A DNA stretch of 64,000 bases, taken from Pseudoalteromonas arabiensis. Lineage in GTDB: Bacteria > Pseudomonadota > Gammaproteobacteria > Enterobacterales > Alteromonadaceae. This document shows, one piece after another, positions 8,265-16,423 of this stretch (positions are counted from its first letter, which is position 1; every line of letters starts with the position of its first letter). Where the stretch lies: the NCBI RefSeq assembly GCF_001550155.1, contig NZ_LRUF01000008.1, positions 248,001 to 312,000 on the forward strand. The letters run 5' to 3'. The translations under genes and the position numbers were made by a program. Below the pieces are notes generated by a model that had not been told where the DNA came from, did not search any database, and saw nothing but the letters and a program-made list of their open reading frames with translations.

Positions 8265-9628
8265 TTAACTGGCAAGCCAACGTTTATCCTAAACAATTTA
8301 GCGGTGTAAAGTGTCGCAAGCGGCAAAAAATTAACCCGCCATTAGTGCTCACTATCGGCTTTATTGTACTAATCATGCTGGGTACGAGTTTACTCATGCT
8401 CCCTGTCGCCAGCACCCAACCGATTAGCTGGCTTGACGCACTATTTACAGCAACCTCTGCGGTTACAGTTACAGGGCTGGTGGTAATAGATACGGGTACT
8501 GCACTGACAGTATTTGGACAAAGCATAGTGATGCTGCTGATTCAAATTGGCGGTATTGGCTTTATGACAGTGGCAGTGATTTCAATATTAAGTTTAGGAA
8601 AAACCCTCGGTTTACAACAGCGCTTATTGGCCAGTCGCGCTTTTGACACTAACGATTTAACCTCGGTGATCAAGGTCGCTAAATACGTTTTAGTCTATTC
8701 ATTAATTATTGAATCCGTGGCGTTTTTCTTATTATTTATCAGTTGGTTTGATGATTATGGCTTAGTAAAAAGTGCTTACCACAGTTTGTTTTATACGATT
8801 TCTGCGTTTAATAATGCTGGCTTTGCCTTAAGTGGCGATAGCTTATCTGCGTTCAAAGGGGATGTGACCGTAAACTTAGTAATCACAGGCTTATTTATTA
8901 TCGGTGGTTTAGGGTTTACAGTACTAATTGATATTTACAAACAAAAACGTTGGTCATCACTATCAACCAATACACGCCTAGTATTAATTGCGACTTTAGT
9001 GATCAATAGTACCGCATTTTTACTCATCTTTTTATTTGAACACGCAAACCCCGCGACATTAGCGCCGCTATCAACGTTAGAGCAAATACTGACCGCATGG
9101 TTTCAAGCAGTGACACCTCGTACCGCAGGGTTTAATACTTTACCGATTGATGCCTTAAGCCAAGATTCTACGCTACTAACCATGCTGCTTATGGTGATTG
9201 GCGGTGGCTCAGTTAGTACGGCTAGTGGTATAAAACTAGGAACCTTTGTGATCTTAATTTTAGCGATGCGCAGTTATTTAAAACAGCAAACAACAGTCAC
9301 GGTTTTTAACCGCCAGTTGAGCGACAAACTCGTGATCAAGGCATTAAGTGTCATGATACTGTACTTATTTATCGCCTTTATTAGCATTATGGTTATTACC
9401 AAGCTTGAACAAGGCTCGTTACTGGATATCACCTTTGAGGCGATTTCAGCACTCAGTACTGTTGGCCTTTCGCGGGGTATTACGGGTGATTTAAGCGCAC
9501 CTAGTCAGCTCATTATCATACTGCTGATGTTGATAGGTCGAGTTGGCCCACTCACGTTTGCATATTGTTTTGCAAGACAAAGTAGCCAACCTTTGACCTA
9601 CCCTACTACCAGTATTCAAATTGGCTAA
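8261..9628 (+). CDS. ktrB: KtrB/TrkH-family potassium transporter membrane subunit
   Basis: 455 residues with about ten hydrophobic segments. The four pore loops carrying the selectivity-filter glycines are visible as TSAVTVTGLV, FNNAGFAL, TPRTAGFNT and LSTVGLSRG. Length fits KtrB rather than the longer TrkH. With KtrA it forms a sodium-dependent or proton-coupled potassium uptake system in the inner membrane, useful for osmoadaptation in seawater. A perfect bidirectional terminator follows the stop codon. Confidence 0.92.
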   Translation: MINWQANVYPKQFSGVKCRKRQKINPPLVLTIGFIVLIMLGTSLLMLPVASTQPISWLDALFTATSAVTVTGLVVIDTGTALTVFGQSIVMLLIQIGGIGFMTVAVISILSLGKTLGLQQRLLASRAFDTNDLTSVIKVAKYVLVYSLIIESVAFFLLFISWFDDYGLVKSAYHSLFYTISAFNNAGFALSGDSLSAFKGDVTVNLVITGLFIIGGLGFTVLIDIYKQKRWSSLSTNTRLVLIATLVINSTAFLLIFLFEHANPATLAPLSTLEQILTAWFQAVTPRTAGFNTLPIDALSQDSTLLTMLLMVIGGGSVSTASGIKLGTFVILILAMRSYLKQQTTVTVFNRQLSDKLVIKALSVMILYLFIAFISIMVITKLEQGSLLDITFEAISALSTVGLSRGITGDLSAPSQLIIILLMLIGRVGPLTFAYCFARQSSQPLTYPTTSIQIG

Positions 9629-9633
9629 GTTTA

Positions 9634-9663
9634 CAGTTATGACACTTTTTAGTGTCATAACTG
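9634..9663. terminator. Bidirectional terminator between ktrB and recQ-like gene
   Basis: A perfect 13-base stem (CAGTTATGACACT / AGTGTCATAACTG) with a TTTT loop sits in the 51-base gap between convergent genes. Confidence 0.75.
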
Positions 9664-9679
9664 AATACCTAAAACCCTG

Positions 9680-11614
9680 CTACAACTGCTGTAGCAAGGC
9701 TTTAATGTCACTGTATCGTTGCTGTTCGCAAAGGCCAAAGCCTGATAGCTGCCTAACTTTATTACGAGTAAATAAAGGTACACTCATGCCCGCTAAAAAG
9801 CGGCACTGTGTGTCAACGCTGACATCACTAAACCCTTTATTTGCTAGGTGCTGTTTAAGCTCAGCAACTTTACTGGCAATCACAGTTTGCTCAGGCATTT
9901 GATGCACTAATGAATAACTAAGTTTTACCTGCTGGCCTCTACACACTGAGCAATGGCCACATTGCTGGGGGGCATGTTGGTCATCAAAATAGCGGGCTAA
10001 GTTGTAACTTAAGCAGCTATCTAACTCAAAAAAGCGCACTAAAGTGGCGATACGCTTAATTTCGGCCTGTTCTTTTTCGATAAAGTATTGATGAAGTTGC
10101 TGTGCTAAATCAGCATGGTTAATAACCGCATTATTCACTTCATACACTTGCGTAATACGTTTAGTTTCAAGAGCGATATGACCCTTTTCGGCCAAATAAT
10201 CAAGCGCGGCAACCACACGTTTTCTGTCAACTTGAGTGGCACGGGTTAGCGCATCAAAATTTAATGTGCCCCAAATTTTCTTAAACTCAGTGTGTTTAAA
10301 TACCTGTTGTAAAAACGCTTGGCGATCAGCATCAAACTGGCTAAGCAGCGCATTTTGATCCGTTAAAAACTTATATTTAAAGTCAGCGTAATAGGCATAT
10401 AAAGGTGTAATAGCCCCTTGCATTTCTAACTGCACCAGTAAGGTTTTTAACGCTAAAGCACGAATATTACTGTCGCTCGAAAGGCTGTACTCTTGCATTT
10501 CCCACTGGTTGTTCGTTTGCTCGTTACGAATGTTATTAATGACATACTCAATCCCACTTTGCTCTGGCGTGTCGGCATAAACAAAGTTCTCAACGGTATT
10601 TAAGCCATCTAAGTTTGCTAGGGTAAAACAGTTTGATGGCGCACCATCTCGCCCTGCGCGGCCAATCTCTTGGCTATAATTCTCAATCGATTTTGGCAAA
10701 TCATAGTGGATCACAAAACGAATATCAGACTTATCAACACCCATCCCAAAAGCAATGGTTGCCACGACAACATTGATTTTACCCGCCATAAAATCATCTT
10801 GAATTTGCCAGCGTTTATCATCCTCAAGGCCTGCATGATAAGCCACCGCATTAAATCCCGCTCCCCTCAAGCCTTCGGCTACTTGCTCGGCGGTATGCTG
10901 TAAGGTGACATAAACAATCCCAGCCCCTTGTTGGCTGGCTATAATACTTGCTAACTGCTGAGGTTTTTCTTGGCTTGCAACACTGAGCACTGATAAATCG
11001 AGGTTGCTTCGGTAAAAGCCAGTTTGCACTACACATTCAAGGGCAATGGCAAAGCGCTCGCACATATCGCGCTTTACTTTTTTGGTAGCGGTAGCGGTGA
11101 GTAGCAATACCAGCGGAATATTAAGCTCTTCACGATAGCGCGGCAGCTTTAAGTAGTCTGGCCTAAAGTTGTGACCCCATTCAGATATACAGTGCGCTTC
11201 ATCAACCACCAGCATTGAAATAGGCACTTGTTTAATAAATTCACGAAAGCGCTCATTCTTAAAGCGCTCCACTGAGACCATTAAAATTTTCACCTTCCCT
11301 GCGCGCACATCACTCATTACCGTATGGCTTTGCTCAGTGGTTTGGCTTGAATCTAGGCTTGCCGCATAGATGCCTTTACTGTTTAAAAAGCTAATTTGAT
11401 CTTTCATCAGTGCCAATAATGGCGACACTACTAAGGTCAAATTAGGTAAATGCATCGCTGTTAATTGATAACACAACGACTTTCCCGAGCCAGTTGGGAA
11501 GATAGACAACGATGATTGCTGGTTTAATAACTGCTCAATGGTTTGTTGTTGACCTAAGCGAAATTCATTAAAGCCAAAGTACTGATTTAGCGATGCATGT
11601 AGTGACGTAGTCAT
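9680..11614 (-). CDS. RecQ-family ATP-dependent DNA helicase
   Basis: Taken as 644 residues from the ATG at 11614, where a GGGATCAGG ribosome site lies just upstream and the conserved motif 0 (FGFNEFRLGQQQTI) begins at residue 13. The open frame continues to 11761, but those 49 residues look non-coding. Helicase motifs: Walker A PTGSGKS (about 40-46), DEAH box in VVDEAHCISEWGHNFRP, and motif VI near GRAGRDG. A zinc-binding cysteine cluster follows (CLSYNLARYF...CGHCSVC). No HRDC domain is seen. It is a 3'-5' unwinding enzyme for recombination and repair. It may be a paralogue of the housekeeping RecQ. Confidence 0.9.
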   Translation of the reverse strand: MTTSLHASLNQYFGFNEFRLGQQQTIEQLLNQQSSLSIFPTGSGKSLCYQLTAMHLPNLTLVVSPLLALMKDQISFLNSKGIYAASLDSSQTTEQSHTVMSDVRAGKVKILMVSVERFKNERFREFIKQVPISMLVVDEAHCISEWGHNFRPDYLKLPRYREELNIPLVLLLTATATKKVKRDMCERFAIALECVVQTGFYRSNLDLSVLSVASQEKPQQLASIIASQQGAGIVYVTLQHTAEQVAEGLRGAGFNAVAYHAGLEDDKRWQIQDDFMAGKINVVVATIAFGMGVDKSDIRFVIHYDLPKSIENYSQEIGRAGRDGAPSNCFTLANLDGLNTVENFVYADTPEQSGIEYVINNIRNEQTNNQWEMQEYSLSSDSNIRALALKTLLVQLEMQGAITPLYAYYADFKYKFLTDQNALLSQFDADRQAFLQQVFKHTEFKKIWGTLNFDALTRATQVDRKRVVAALDYLAEKGHIALETKRITQVYEVNNAVINHADLAQQLHQYFIEKEQAEIKRIATLVRFFELDSCLSYNLARYFDDQHAPQQCGHCSVCRGQQVKLSYSLVHQMPEQTVIASKVAELKQHLANKGFSDVSVDTQCRFLAGMSVPLFTRNKVRQLSGFGLCEQQRYSDIKALLQQL

Positions 11615-11873
11615 CCTGATCCCTTCGTTCATTTCCTTTATTCTGAAATGATAGGTGTTTAAAAAACTAATGCACCATACTATCGCGTTTCCTGTTATCG
11701 CCCAAGCATGTAAATAGGATAAAAAGCGCCACATTGTTCTTAACTTTTGCTGACAAAACAAGCAAAAAGGCGCACAATAGAGCCGTTGCCGTGGGGTATT
11801 GATGGATGGATTTGCAATACCTAAGCGCTTTTTATCAAGAGTGTTTAGGTATTATACTTTTGAGGGCAACGTA

Positions 11874-13178
11874 ATGATTAACCAACCTCCTAAAATCGTG
11901 ATTATCGGTGGTGGCGCTGGTGGCTTAGAGCTAGCAACACAATTAGGACACAAACTCGGGAAAAAACGCCAAGCAGAGATACTTTTAATCGATAAAAACC
12001 GCAGCCATATTTGGAAGCCGTTACTTCATGAAGTAGCGACGGGGTCGATTGATGCCGATTTAGACGGCGTTGTATACTCAGCTCATGCAGCAAAACACCA
12101 TTATAATTTTCAACTCGGCAGCTTTTGCCACTTAGATCAAAGCAATAAAACCATTACCCTAAGCGAGTTAAAAGACGAGCTTGGCCATCGCATTTTACCT
12201 GAGCGCCAAGTCAGCTATGACTACCTCGTACTTGCCATAGGCAGTGTCAGCAACGACTTCAACACGCCTGGAGTCAACAAGCACTGTTTTTACCTTGACT
12301 CAAACCAACAAGCTGAACGCTTTCAGCACGCTCTACTCGATAACTTCACCCGTTTACATCAAGATGACGACCAACAGCATTCGTTAACTATTGCCATAGT
12401 GGGTGGTGGTGCAACGGGGGTTGAACTGTCGGCAGAGCTTTATCATGTGTCAGACATGCTAAAAATGTATGGCCTTAATAAAATGACCGCCAAACGCTTA
12501 CACATTGATTTAATTGAAGCGGGGCCGCGAATTTTGCCCGCTTTACCCGAGCGCATTGCAAACTCAGCTAAACGCGAGCTAGTTAAATTAGGGGTGACAG
12601 TACGCGAAGGCACCCAAGTAAAAGAAGCCACAGAAAACAGCTTTATCACCAAAAACGATGAACATATCAACGCCGATATTATGGTTTGGGCTGCGGGTGT
12701 GAAAGCCCCTGATTTCATTAAAGACATTGGTATCTTTGAACTTACTCGCAATAACCAAATTAAGGTGAACCAATATCTACAAAGTAGTGTTAACGACAAC
12801 ATTTTTGTGATTGGTGATTGCTGTGCATTTACTCAAGAAGATGGCACACAAGTGCCACCAAGAGCACAATCAGCTCATCAAATGGCACAATGTGTTGAAA
12901 AAAACCTCATTGCCACACTTAAAAACCAGCCACTGAGTGCCTTTACCTACAGTGACCATGGTTCTTTAGTCAACTTGTCACGCTACAGCACGGTCGGTAG
13001 CTTAATGGGTAACTTAACCAGTAATAGCTTTTTCATTGAAGGAAAAATTGCGCGCTTTATGTATATTTCGCTCTACCGTATGCATCAACGTGCAATTCAC
13101 GGCAGCGCTAAAACCTTTGCACTGTGGATCAGTGAAAAAGTTCTGCGGGTGGTAAGGCCGAAGATGAAGCTTCACTAA
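11874..13178 (+). CDS. ndh: Type II NADH dehydrogenase
   Basis: With the ATG at 11874 the protein has 434 residues, exactly the E. coli Ndh length. That start has a GAGGG ribosome site and leads into the FAD motif IVIIGGGAGGLELATQLG. The longer open frame from 11799 lacks such a signal. A second dinucleotide motif, IAIVGGGATGVELSAELYH, binds NADH, and FVIGDCCAF completes the FAD site. A C-terminal amphipathic membrane-anchoring region follows. It oxidises NADH and reduces quinone at the inner membrane without proton pumping. A strong hairpin ends the gene. Confidence 0.93.
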   Translation: MINQPPKIVIIGGGAGGLELATQLGHKLGKKRQAEILLIDKNRSHIWKPLLHEVATGSIDADLDGVVYSAHAAKHHYNFQLGSFCHLDQSNKTITLSELKDELGHRILPERQVSYDYLVLAIGSVSNDFNTPGVNKHCFYLDSNQQAERFQHALLDNFTRLHQDDDQQHSLTIAIVGGGATGVELSAELYHVSDMLKMYGLNKMTAKRLHIDLIEAGPRILPALPERIANSAKRELVKLGVTVREGTQVKEATENSFITKNDEHINADIMVWAAGVKAPDFIKDIGIFELTRNNQIKVNQYLQSSVNDNIFVIGDCCAFTQEDGTQVPPRAQSAHQMAQCVEKNLIATLKNQPLSAFTYSDHGSLVNLSRYSTVGSLMGNLTSNSFFIEGKIARFMYISLYRMHQRAIHGSAKTFALWISEKVLRVVRPKMKLH

Positions 13179-13195
13179 ACCAAATAGGCACTATT

Positions 13196-13228
13196 GAGCC
13201 GTAAAATTAACCTGTCGGTTTACGGCTC
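13196..13228 (+). terminator. Hairpin after ndh
   Basis: A perfect ten-base stem (GAGCCGTAAA / TTTACGGCTC) lies 18 bases after the ndh stop. There is no T-run immediately after it; the -10 box of the next gene begins eight bases downstream. Confidence 0.6.
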
Positions 13229-13235
13229 ATAAGCG

Positions 13236-13241
13236 TATAAT
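13236..13241 (+). promoter_or_regulatory. -10 box (TATAAT) of mntP, deciding the start codon
   Basis: A perfect TATAAT overlaps the in-frame ATG at 13240. Transcription would therefore start near 13248, downstream of that ATG, and translation must begin at the TTG at 13267, which has a GGGGCGC ribosome site. No good -35 is seen because the ndh hairpin occupies that place. Confidence 0.6.
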
Positions 13242-13266
13242 GCGCTCTTTTTGTGGGGCGCAAAAA

Positions 13267-13833
13267 TTGAATATTATTACTCTGAGCGTTTTATCGCTTG
13301 CAATGTCTACCGATGCTTTTGCGGCTTCTATCACCAAAGGCAGTACACTTAAAAACCCGCGTATTCTCAGTGCAATCAAGCTTGGTTTATTGTTTGGCTG
13401 TATTGAAGCTATAGCGCCGATTATTGGTTGGCTTATCGGTAGTGCCGGTGCTGACTACGTGGAAGCCTTTGATCATTGGATTGCGTTTGTACTACTCGTT
13501 GGTCTTGGCGTTCACATGTTGCTTGAAAGCCGTAAAAAGGATGACGAAGAGGAACTAGCCCCCAATACCAAGCGCTCTTTTATTGCAACATTACTCACGG
13601 CTGTTGGTACCAGCATAGACGCGATGACAGTTGGTATTAGCCTTGCTTTCATGAAAGTAAACATTTACTTAGCGGCAGCAATGATAGGTCTTGCGACGAC
13701 CACCATGGTGACAATTGGCTCACTACTTGGCAATGTAATGAGTGGCTGGGTTGGCAAAAAAGCCGAAGCCATTGGCGGTATAGCACTTATCTTAATTGGT
13801 TGTGGCATTCTTTACAGCCATACTCACGCTTAA
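13267..13833 (+). CDS. mntP: Manganese efflux pump MntP family
   Basis: Taken from the TTG at 13267 (GGGGCGC ribosome site just upstream), giving 188 residues, the length of E. coli MntP. The first residues LNIITLSVLSLAMSTDAFAASI align with the family's start. Six transmembrane segments arranged as two repeats are visible, each with the conserved Asp motif (MSTDAFAASI and SIDAMTVGIS). The protein exports Mn(II) from the cytoplasm. In many bacteria mntP is under MntR or a yybP-ykoY riboswitch; no such element is visible in the short leader here. Confidence 0.88.
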   Translation: MNIITLSVLSLAMSTDAFAASITKGSTLKNPRILSAIKLGLLFGCIEAIAPIIGWLIGSAGADYVEAFDHWIAFVLLVGLGVHMLLESRKKDDEEELAPNTKRSFIATLLTAVGTSIDAMTVGISLAFMKVNIYLAAAMIGLATTTMVTIGSLLGNVMSGWVGKKAEAIGGIALILIGCGILYSHTHA

Positions 13834-14005
13834 TTAAATCGCTCTTTAAAATAAGCTTTGGGCATAAGTTTTAAATCCTCTTGCCCAAGCTCATTAAAGC
13901 ACACCAAAAACTAAAACCAATAAAAAATAACCATCGCGCATAATTTGTCTTCAAATTTTAACAAATGCCTTGTATGTTATGACAAACCACTAAAGGAATG
14001 ACGCT

Positions 14006-15511
14006 ATGACCCCCAAAACGCTGATTTTCAACTTTGATGGCACTGGCAGCGAACCTCGTGATGCAGAGCAATTTAGTGCAGCGCATTTTAAAGAAGACGC
14101 CAGTATCTCTAACATACTTAAACTTCACTTATTATTTGGCGGCGCACTAAATAATGAGCCAGAAACCCCATTTCCTGATCAAATTAGTTTTTATTATCAA
14201 GGTATAGGCACCCAAGGCAGTCGTTTTAAACGCCTTTTCAATCAAGCTTTAGCCCCTAGAGGGGATGATGTTGCCAGTATTTTAAATCGCGCCATTAATG
14301 ACTTTAAAAGCTATTACACTGTTGGCGATAAAGTACTACTCACTGGGTTTAGTCGTGGCGCAGCGTTAGCACGGCGTTTTGCTAAATGCCTTGAACCACT
14401 TATTAGTGATGATGTTTACTTGTGTGTATTTGATACTGTGGCATCGATAGGGTTTTCTAAAGTCACAAAAGCAACCCGTGGTGCTGAGCATGTGATTTTT
14501 GAAAACTATACTTTAGCAACAAATATTAAAGCCGCCCTTCACTGTGTTGCACTTGATGAAAAACGCAGAGCTTTTGAACCAACGCTTATCAATAAAGCGC
14601 CTCATGTTAAAGAAATATGGTTCGCTGGTGCCCACTCCGATGTAGGCGGTGGTTACTATCGTGACGGTTTAGCCGACATTTGCCTACGGTATGCGATTGA
14701 GTGGTTAATTGAACAAACGGTTGCACTAAACCTTTTAACCAGCGCAGACATCAACTACAACACATTACTTCCACAAGCGCATCGTAACTTAATTGCACAA
14801 GACGATGTCACCGTTACGCCCGACCCGCTAGCACTCAGTCATCAACAAAACTATTTTTGGTTCAATCCGTTATTCAAACTCGTTGATCGTGAATGTTGTG
14901 TACTTATTGAAAACGAGCAAAGCGACCATCCACCAACTATTCACCACACTGTCGCACATAGAATCAACCGCTTAACAAGCTATCGTCCTGAGTCACTTAA
15001 AAGCCTAACCTATAACGTACTTTATAACGATGGCAACCTGCTAAAATTTAAGGGGTTATGCCAACACATTGCGCTTGATAAGCAAAATATGACTGTGCTT
15101 AGTATTGGCCAAAGCAAGGATGTTTTAGTGTATGGTTCTGAAAAATACAATCACACAGGTGTCATGTTAGAGCTAGGTGGCACTTACCGCTTTACACCTT
15201 ACCCTGATCAAATTTGGTATGACGACGGTATTAGTTGCGGCCCAGGCGGCTGGCATCGCGATAATATACAGCTGGGCGTGAAAGAAATTCCGATGGCATT
15301 ACTCGAGCCATTTCGACGTTTAGCGCACGCACAATGGTTTGCACTCATTGGCGCGATTGATAACAACGATGATCACCTTTTCGAAATCGCAGAAGGTGCC
15401 GATATCCGTATAGCAAAATCAGGTGAATTTTGCCCATTTGCAAACGACCTTAACCGCTTTTATGGGGCAAATGCAGGGCGCATAAAGCTGCGTGTTACTC
15501 GTCTTGGCTAA
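14006..15511 (+). CDS. DUF2235 alpha/beta hydrolase (Tle1-like phospholipase fold) with lectin-like C-terminal domain
   Basis: 501 residues. The first ~310 form a DUF2235 hydrolase: start motif LIFNFDGTG, nucleophile elbow LTGFSRGAALARRFA (Gly-X-Ser-X-Gly), VFDTVASIGF, and WFAGAHSDVGGGYYRDGLAD with the Asp/His region. DUF2235 includes type VI secretion phospholipase effectors (Tle1). The last ~130 residues (WYDDGISCGPGGW, FALIGAIDNN, SGEFCPFANDLNRFYGANAG, ending IKLRVTR) match the pattern of PA-IL/LecA-like carbohydrate-binding beta-sandwiches. No signal peptide, VgrG, PAAR or immunity gene is adjacent. The family is clear; target and export are unknown. Confidence 0.8.
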   Translation: MTPKTLIFNFDGTGSEPRDAEQFSAAHFKEDASISNILKLHLLFGGALNNEPETPFPDQISFYYQGIGTQGSRFKRLFNQALAPRGDDVASILNRAINDFKSYYTVGDKVLLTGFSRGAALARRFAKCLEPLISDDVYLCVFDTVASIGFSKVTKATRGAEHVIFENYTLATNIKAALHCVALDEKRRAFEPTLINKAPHVKEIWFAGAHSDVGGGYYRDGLADICLRYAIEWLIEQTVALNLLTSADINYNTLLPQAHRNLIAQDDVTVTPDPLALSHQQNYFWFNPLFKLVDRECCVLIENEQSDHPPTIHHTVAHRINRLTSYRPESLKSLTYNVLYNDGNLLKFKGLCQHIALDKQNMTVLSIGQSKDVLVYGSEKYNHTGVMLELGGTYRFTPYPDQIWYDDGISCGPGGWHRDNIQLGVKEIPMALLEPFRRLAHAQWFALIGAIDNNDDHLFEIAEGADIRIAKSGEFCPFANDLNRFYGANAGRIKLRVTRLG

Positions 15512-16265
15512 AGCTTCTAACATGCTCAGCTATCAAACCTGTGATGCTTTGTTGGTGTGTGATGATGGTATTGTTTATTCTAGTACGCTCAGGCTCTGTT
15601 AAGGTTGTTTTACTAAGCATAAACGACACCCAATTATCGTTAATAATATAGTCATGAAGCGCAATTCCTTTTAACTTAAGCGACCCTATGAGATAAAGAC
15701 CGGCAAGCTCATCATCTATAAAAAAATCGACTCTATTAGCTTGTAGCATTCCTAAACGTTGTTGCAATTTAGGCACCGCCATAATTTGATTTTTAAACAT
15801 TTTTATTCGGCTAAGCGCTGTAAACTCTTCACCGTAGTAGCTACCACTGTTGATTAAAATAACCTGACCTTTAAGTAATAATCCTTTTAGACTAAGTGCC
15901 GCATATTCTTTTTTGGGATACCAAAATAACCGCATCACCTCTTTTCTATAAGGCTCTGAAAAGTAGCTAAAACGAGCACGTTCCTCACTAAAACTTGCGG
16001 CGGGAAGTAGGTCTACTTTACCTGACCGCAGTTCAGCAAAGCCACGCTTTGAAGACGGGAGTGAAACAAATTGTGTGCAAAACCCAGATTTACTTAATAC
16101 AAACTCAGTGATCTGGATATCAATACCAGAAAACGTTTTATCACGAATAAGTACATAAGGTGCCCATTGCTGAGATATTCCAACCTTTAACGTGCGTTCA
16201 CAACCAAACGCTTTTGTAAAAAGCAAAATCGAACAAAGCAGAATACACACTTTTAACTTCATCAA
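15495..16265 (-). CDS. Periplasmic substrate-binding protein (SBP_bac_3 type), orphan
   Basis: 256 residues with a signal peptide (MMKLKVCILLCSILLFTKAF). The family pattern follows: LKVGISQQWAPYVLIRD, GIDIQITEFVLSKSG, KVDLLPAASFSEERARFSYFSEPYRKE. These proteins bind amino acids or small polar ligands. No ABC permease or ATPase lies beside it, as with many Alteromonadales copies that may act as stand-alone sensors or enzymes. Its end overlaps the convergent DUF2235 gene by 17 bases. Confidence 0.8.
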   Translation of the reverse strand: MMKLKVCILLCSILLFTKAFGCERTLKVGISQQWAPYVLIRDKTFSGIDIQITEFVLSKSGFCTQFVSLPSSKRGFAELRSGKVDLLPAASFSEERARFSYFSEPYRKEVMRLFWYPKKEYAALSLKGLLLKGQVILINSGSYYGEEFTALSRIKMFKNQIMAVPKLQQRLGMLQANRVDFFIDDELAGLYLIGSLKLKGIALHDYIINDNWVSFMLSKTTLTEPERTRINNTIITHQQSITGLIAEHVRSFSQDE

Positions 16266-16348
16266 TATACTTATCGGCGGCTATAGTTAATCATTATCAA
16301 AGTATGGTTGATAGTAAGTAAAAGGCCAAAATAAACGTCAAAGCATGA

Positions 16349-16373
16349 AAAAAGCAGCCTTACGGCTGCTTTA
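16349..16373 (-). terminator. Terminator of the chitinase operon
   Basis: AAAGCAGCC and GGCTGCTTT form a nine-base stem with a TTAC-type loop. Read on the minus strand the stem is followed by TTTTTTCAT, so it ends the transcript of the chitinase gene that stops at 16424. Confidence 0.8.
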
Positions 16374-16423
16374 GAGGGAAATCACATTATCATGAAACGC
16401 ATTCCAATGTGGCTAAAAAACAC

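Noticed and set aside
9680..9902. 93-residue plus-strand frame at 9621-9902
   Set aside because: It is antisense to the end of the RecQ-like gene and begins in the bidirectional terminator.
13240..13266. ATG start for mntP
   Set aside because: It overlaps a perfect -10 box, and the nine extra residues do not fit the family start.
13179..13266. yybP-ykoY-type Mn riboswitch before mntP
   Set aside because: The leader after the likely transcription start is only about 20 bases, far too short for the riboswitch, and no matching motif is seen.
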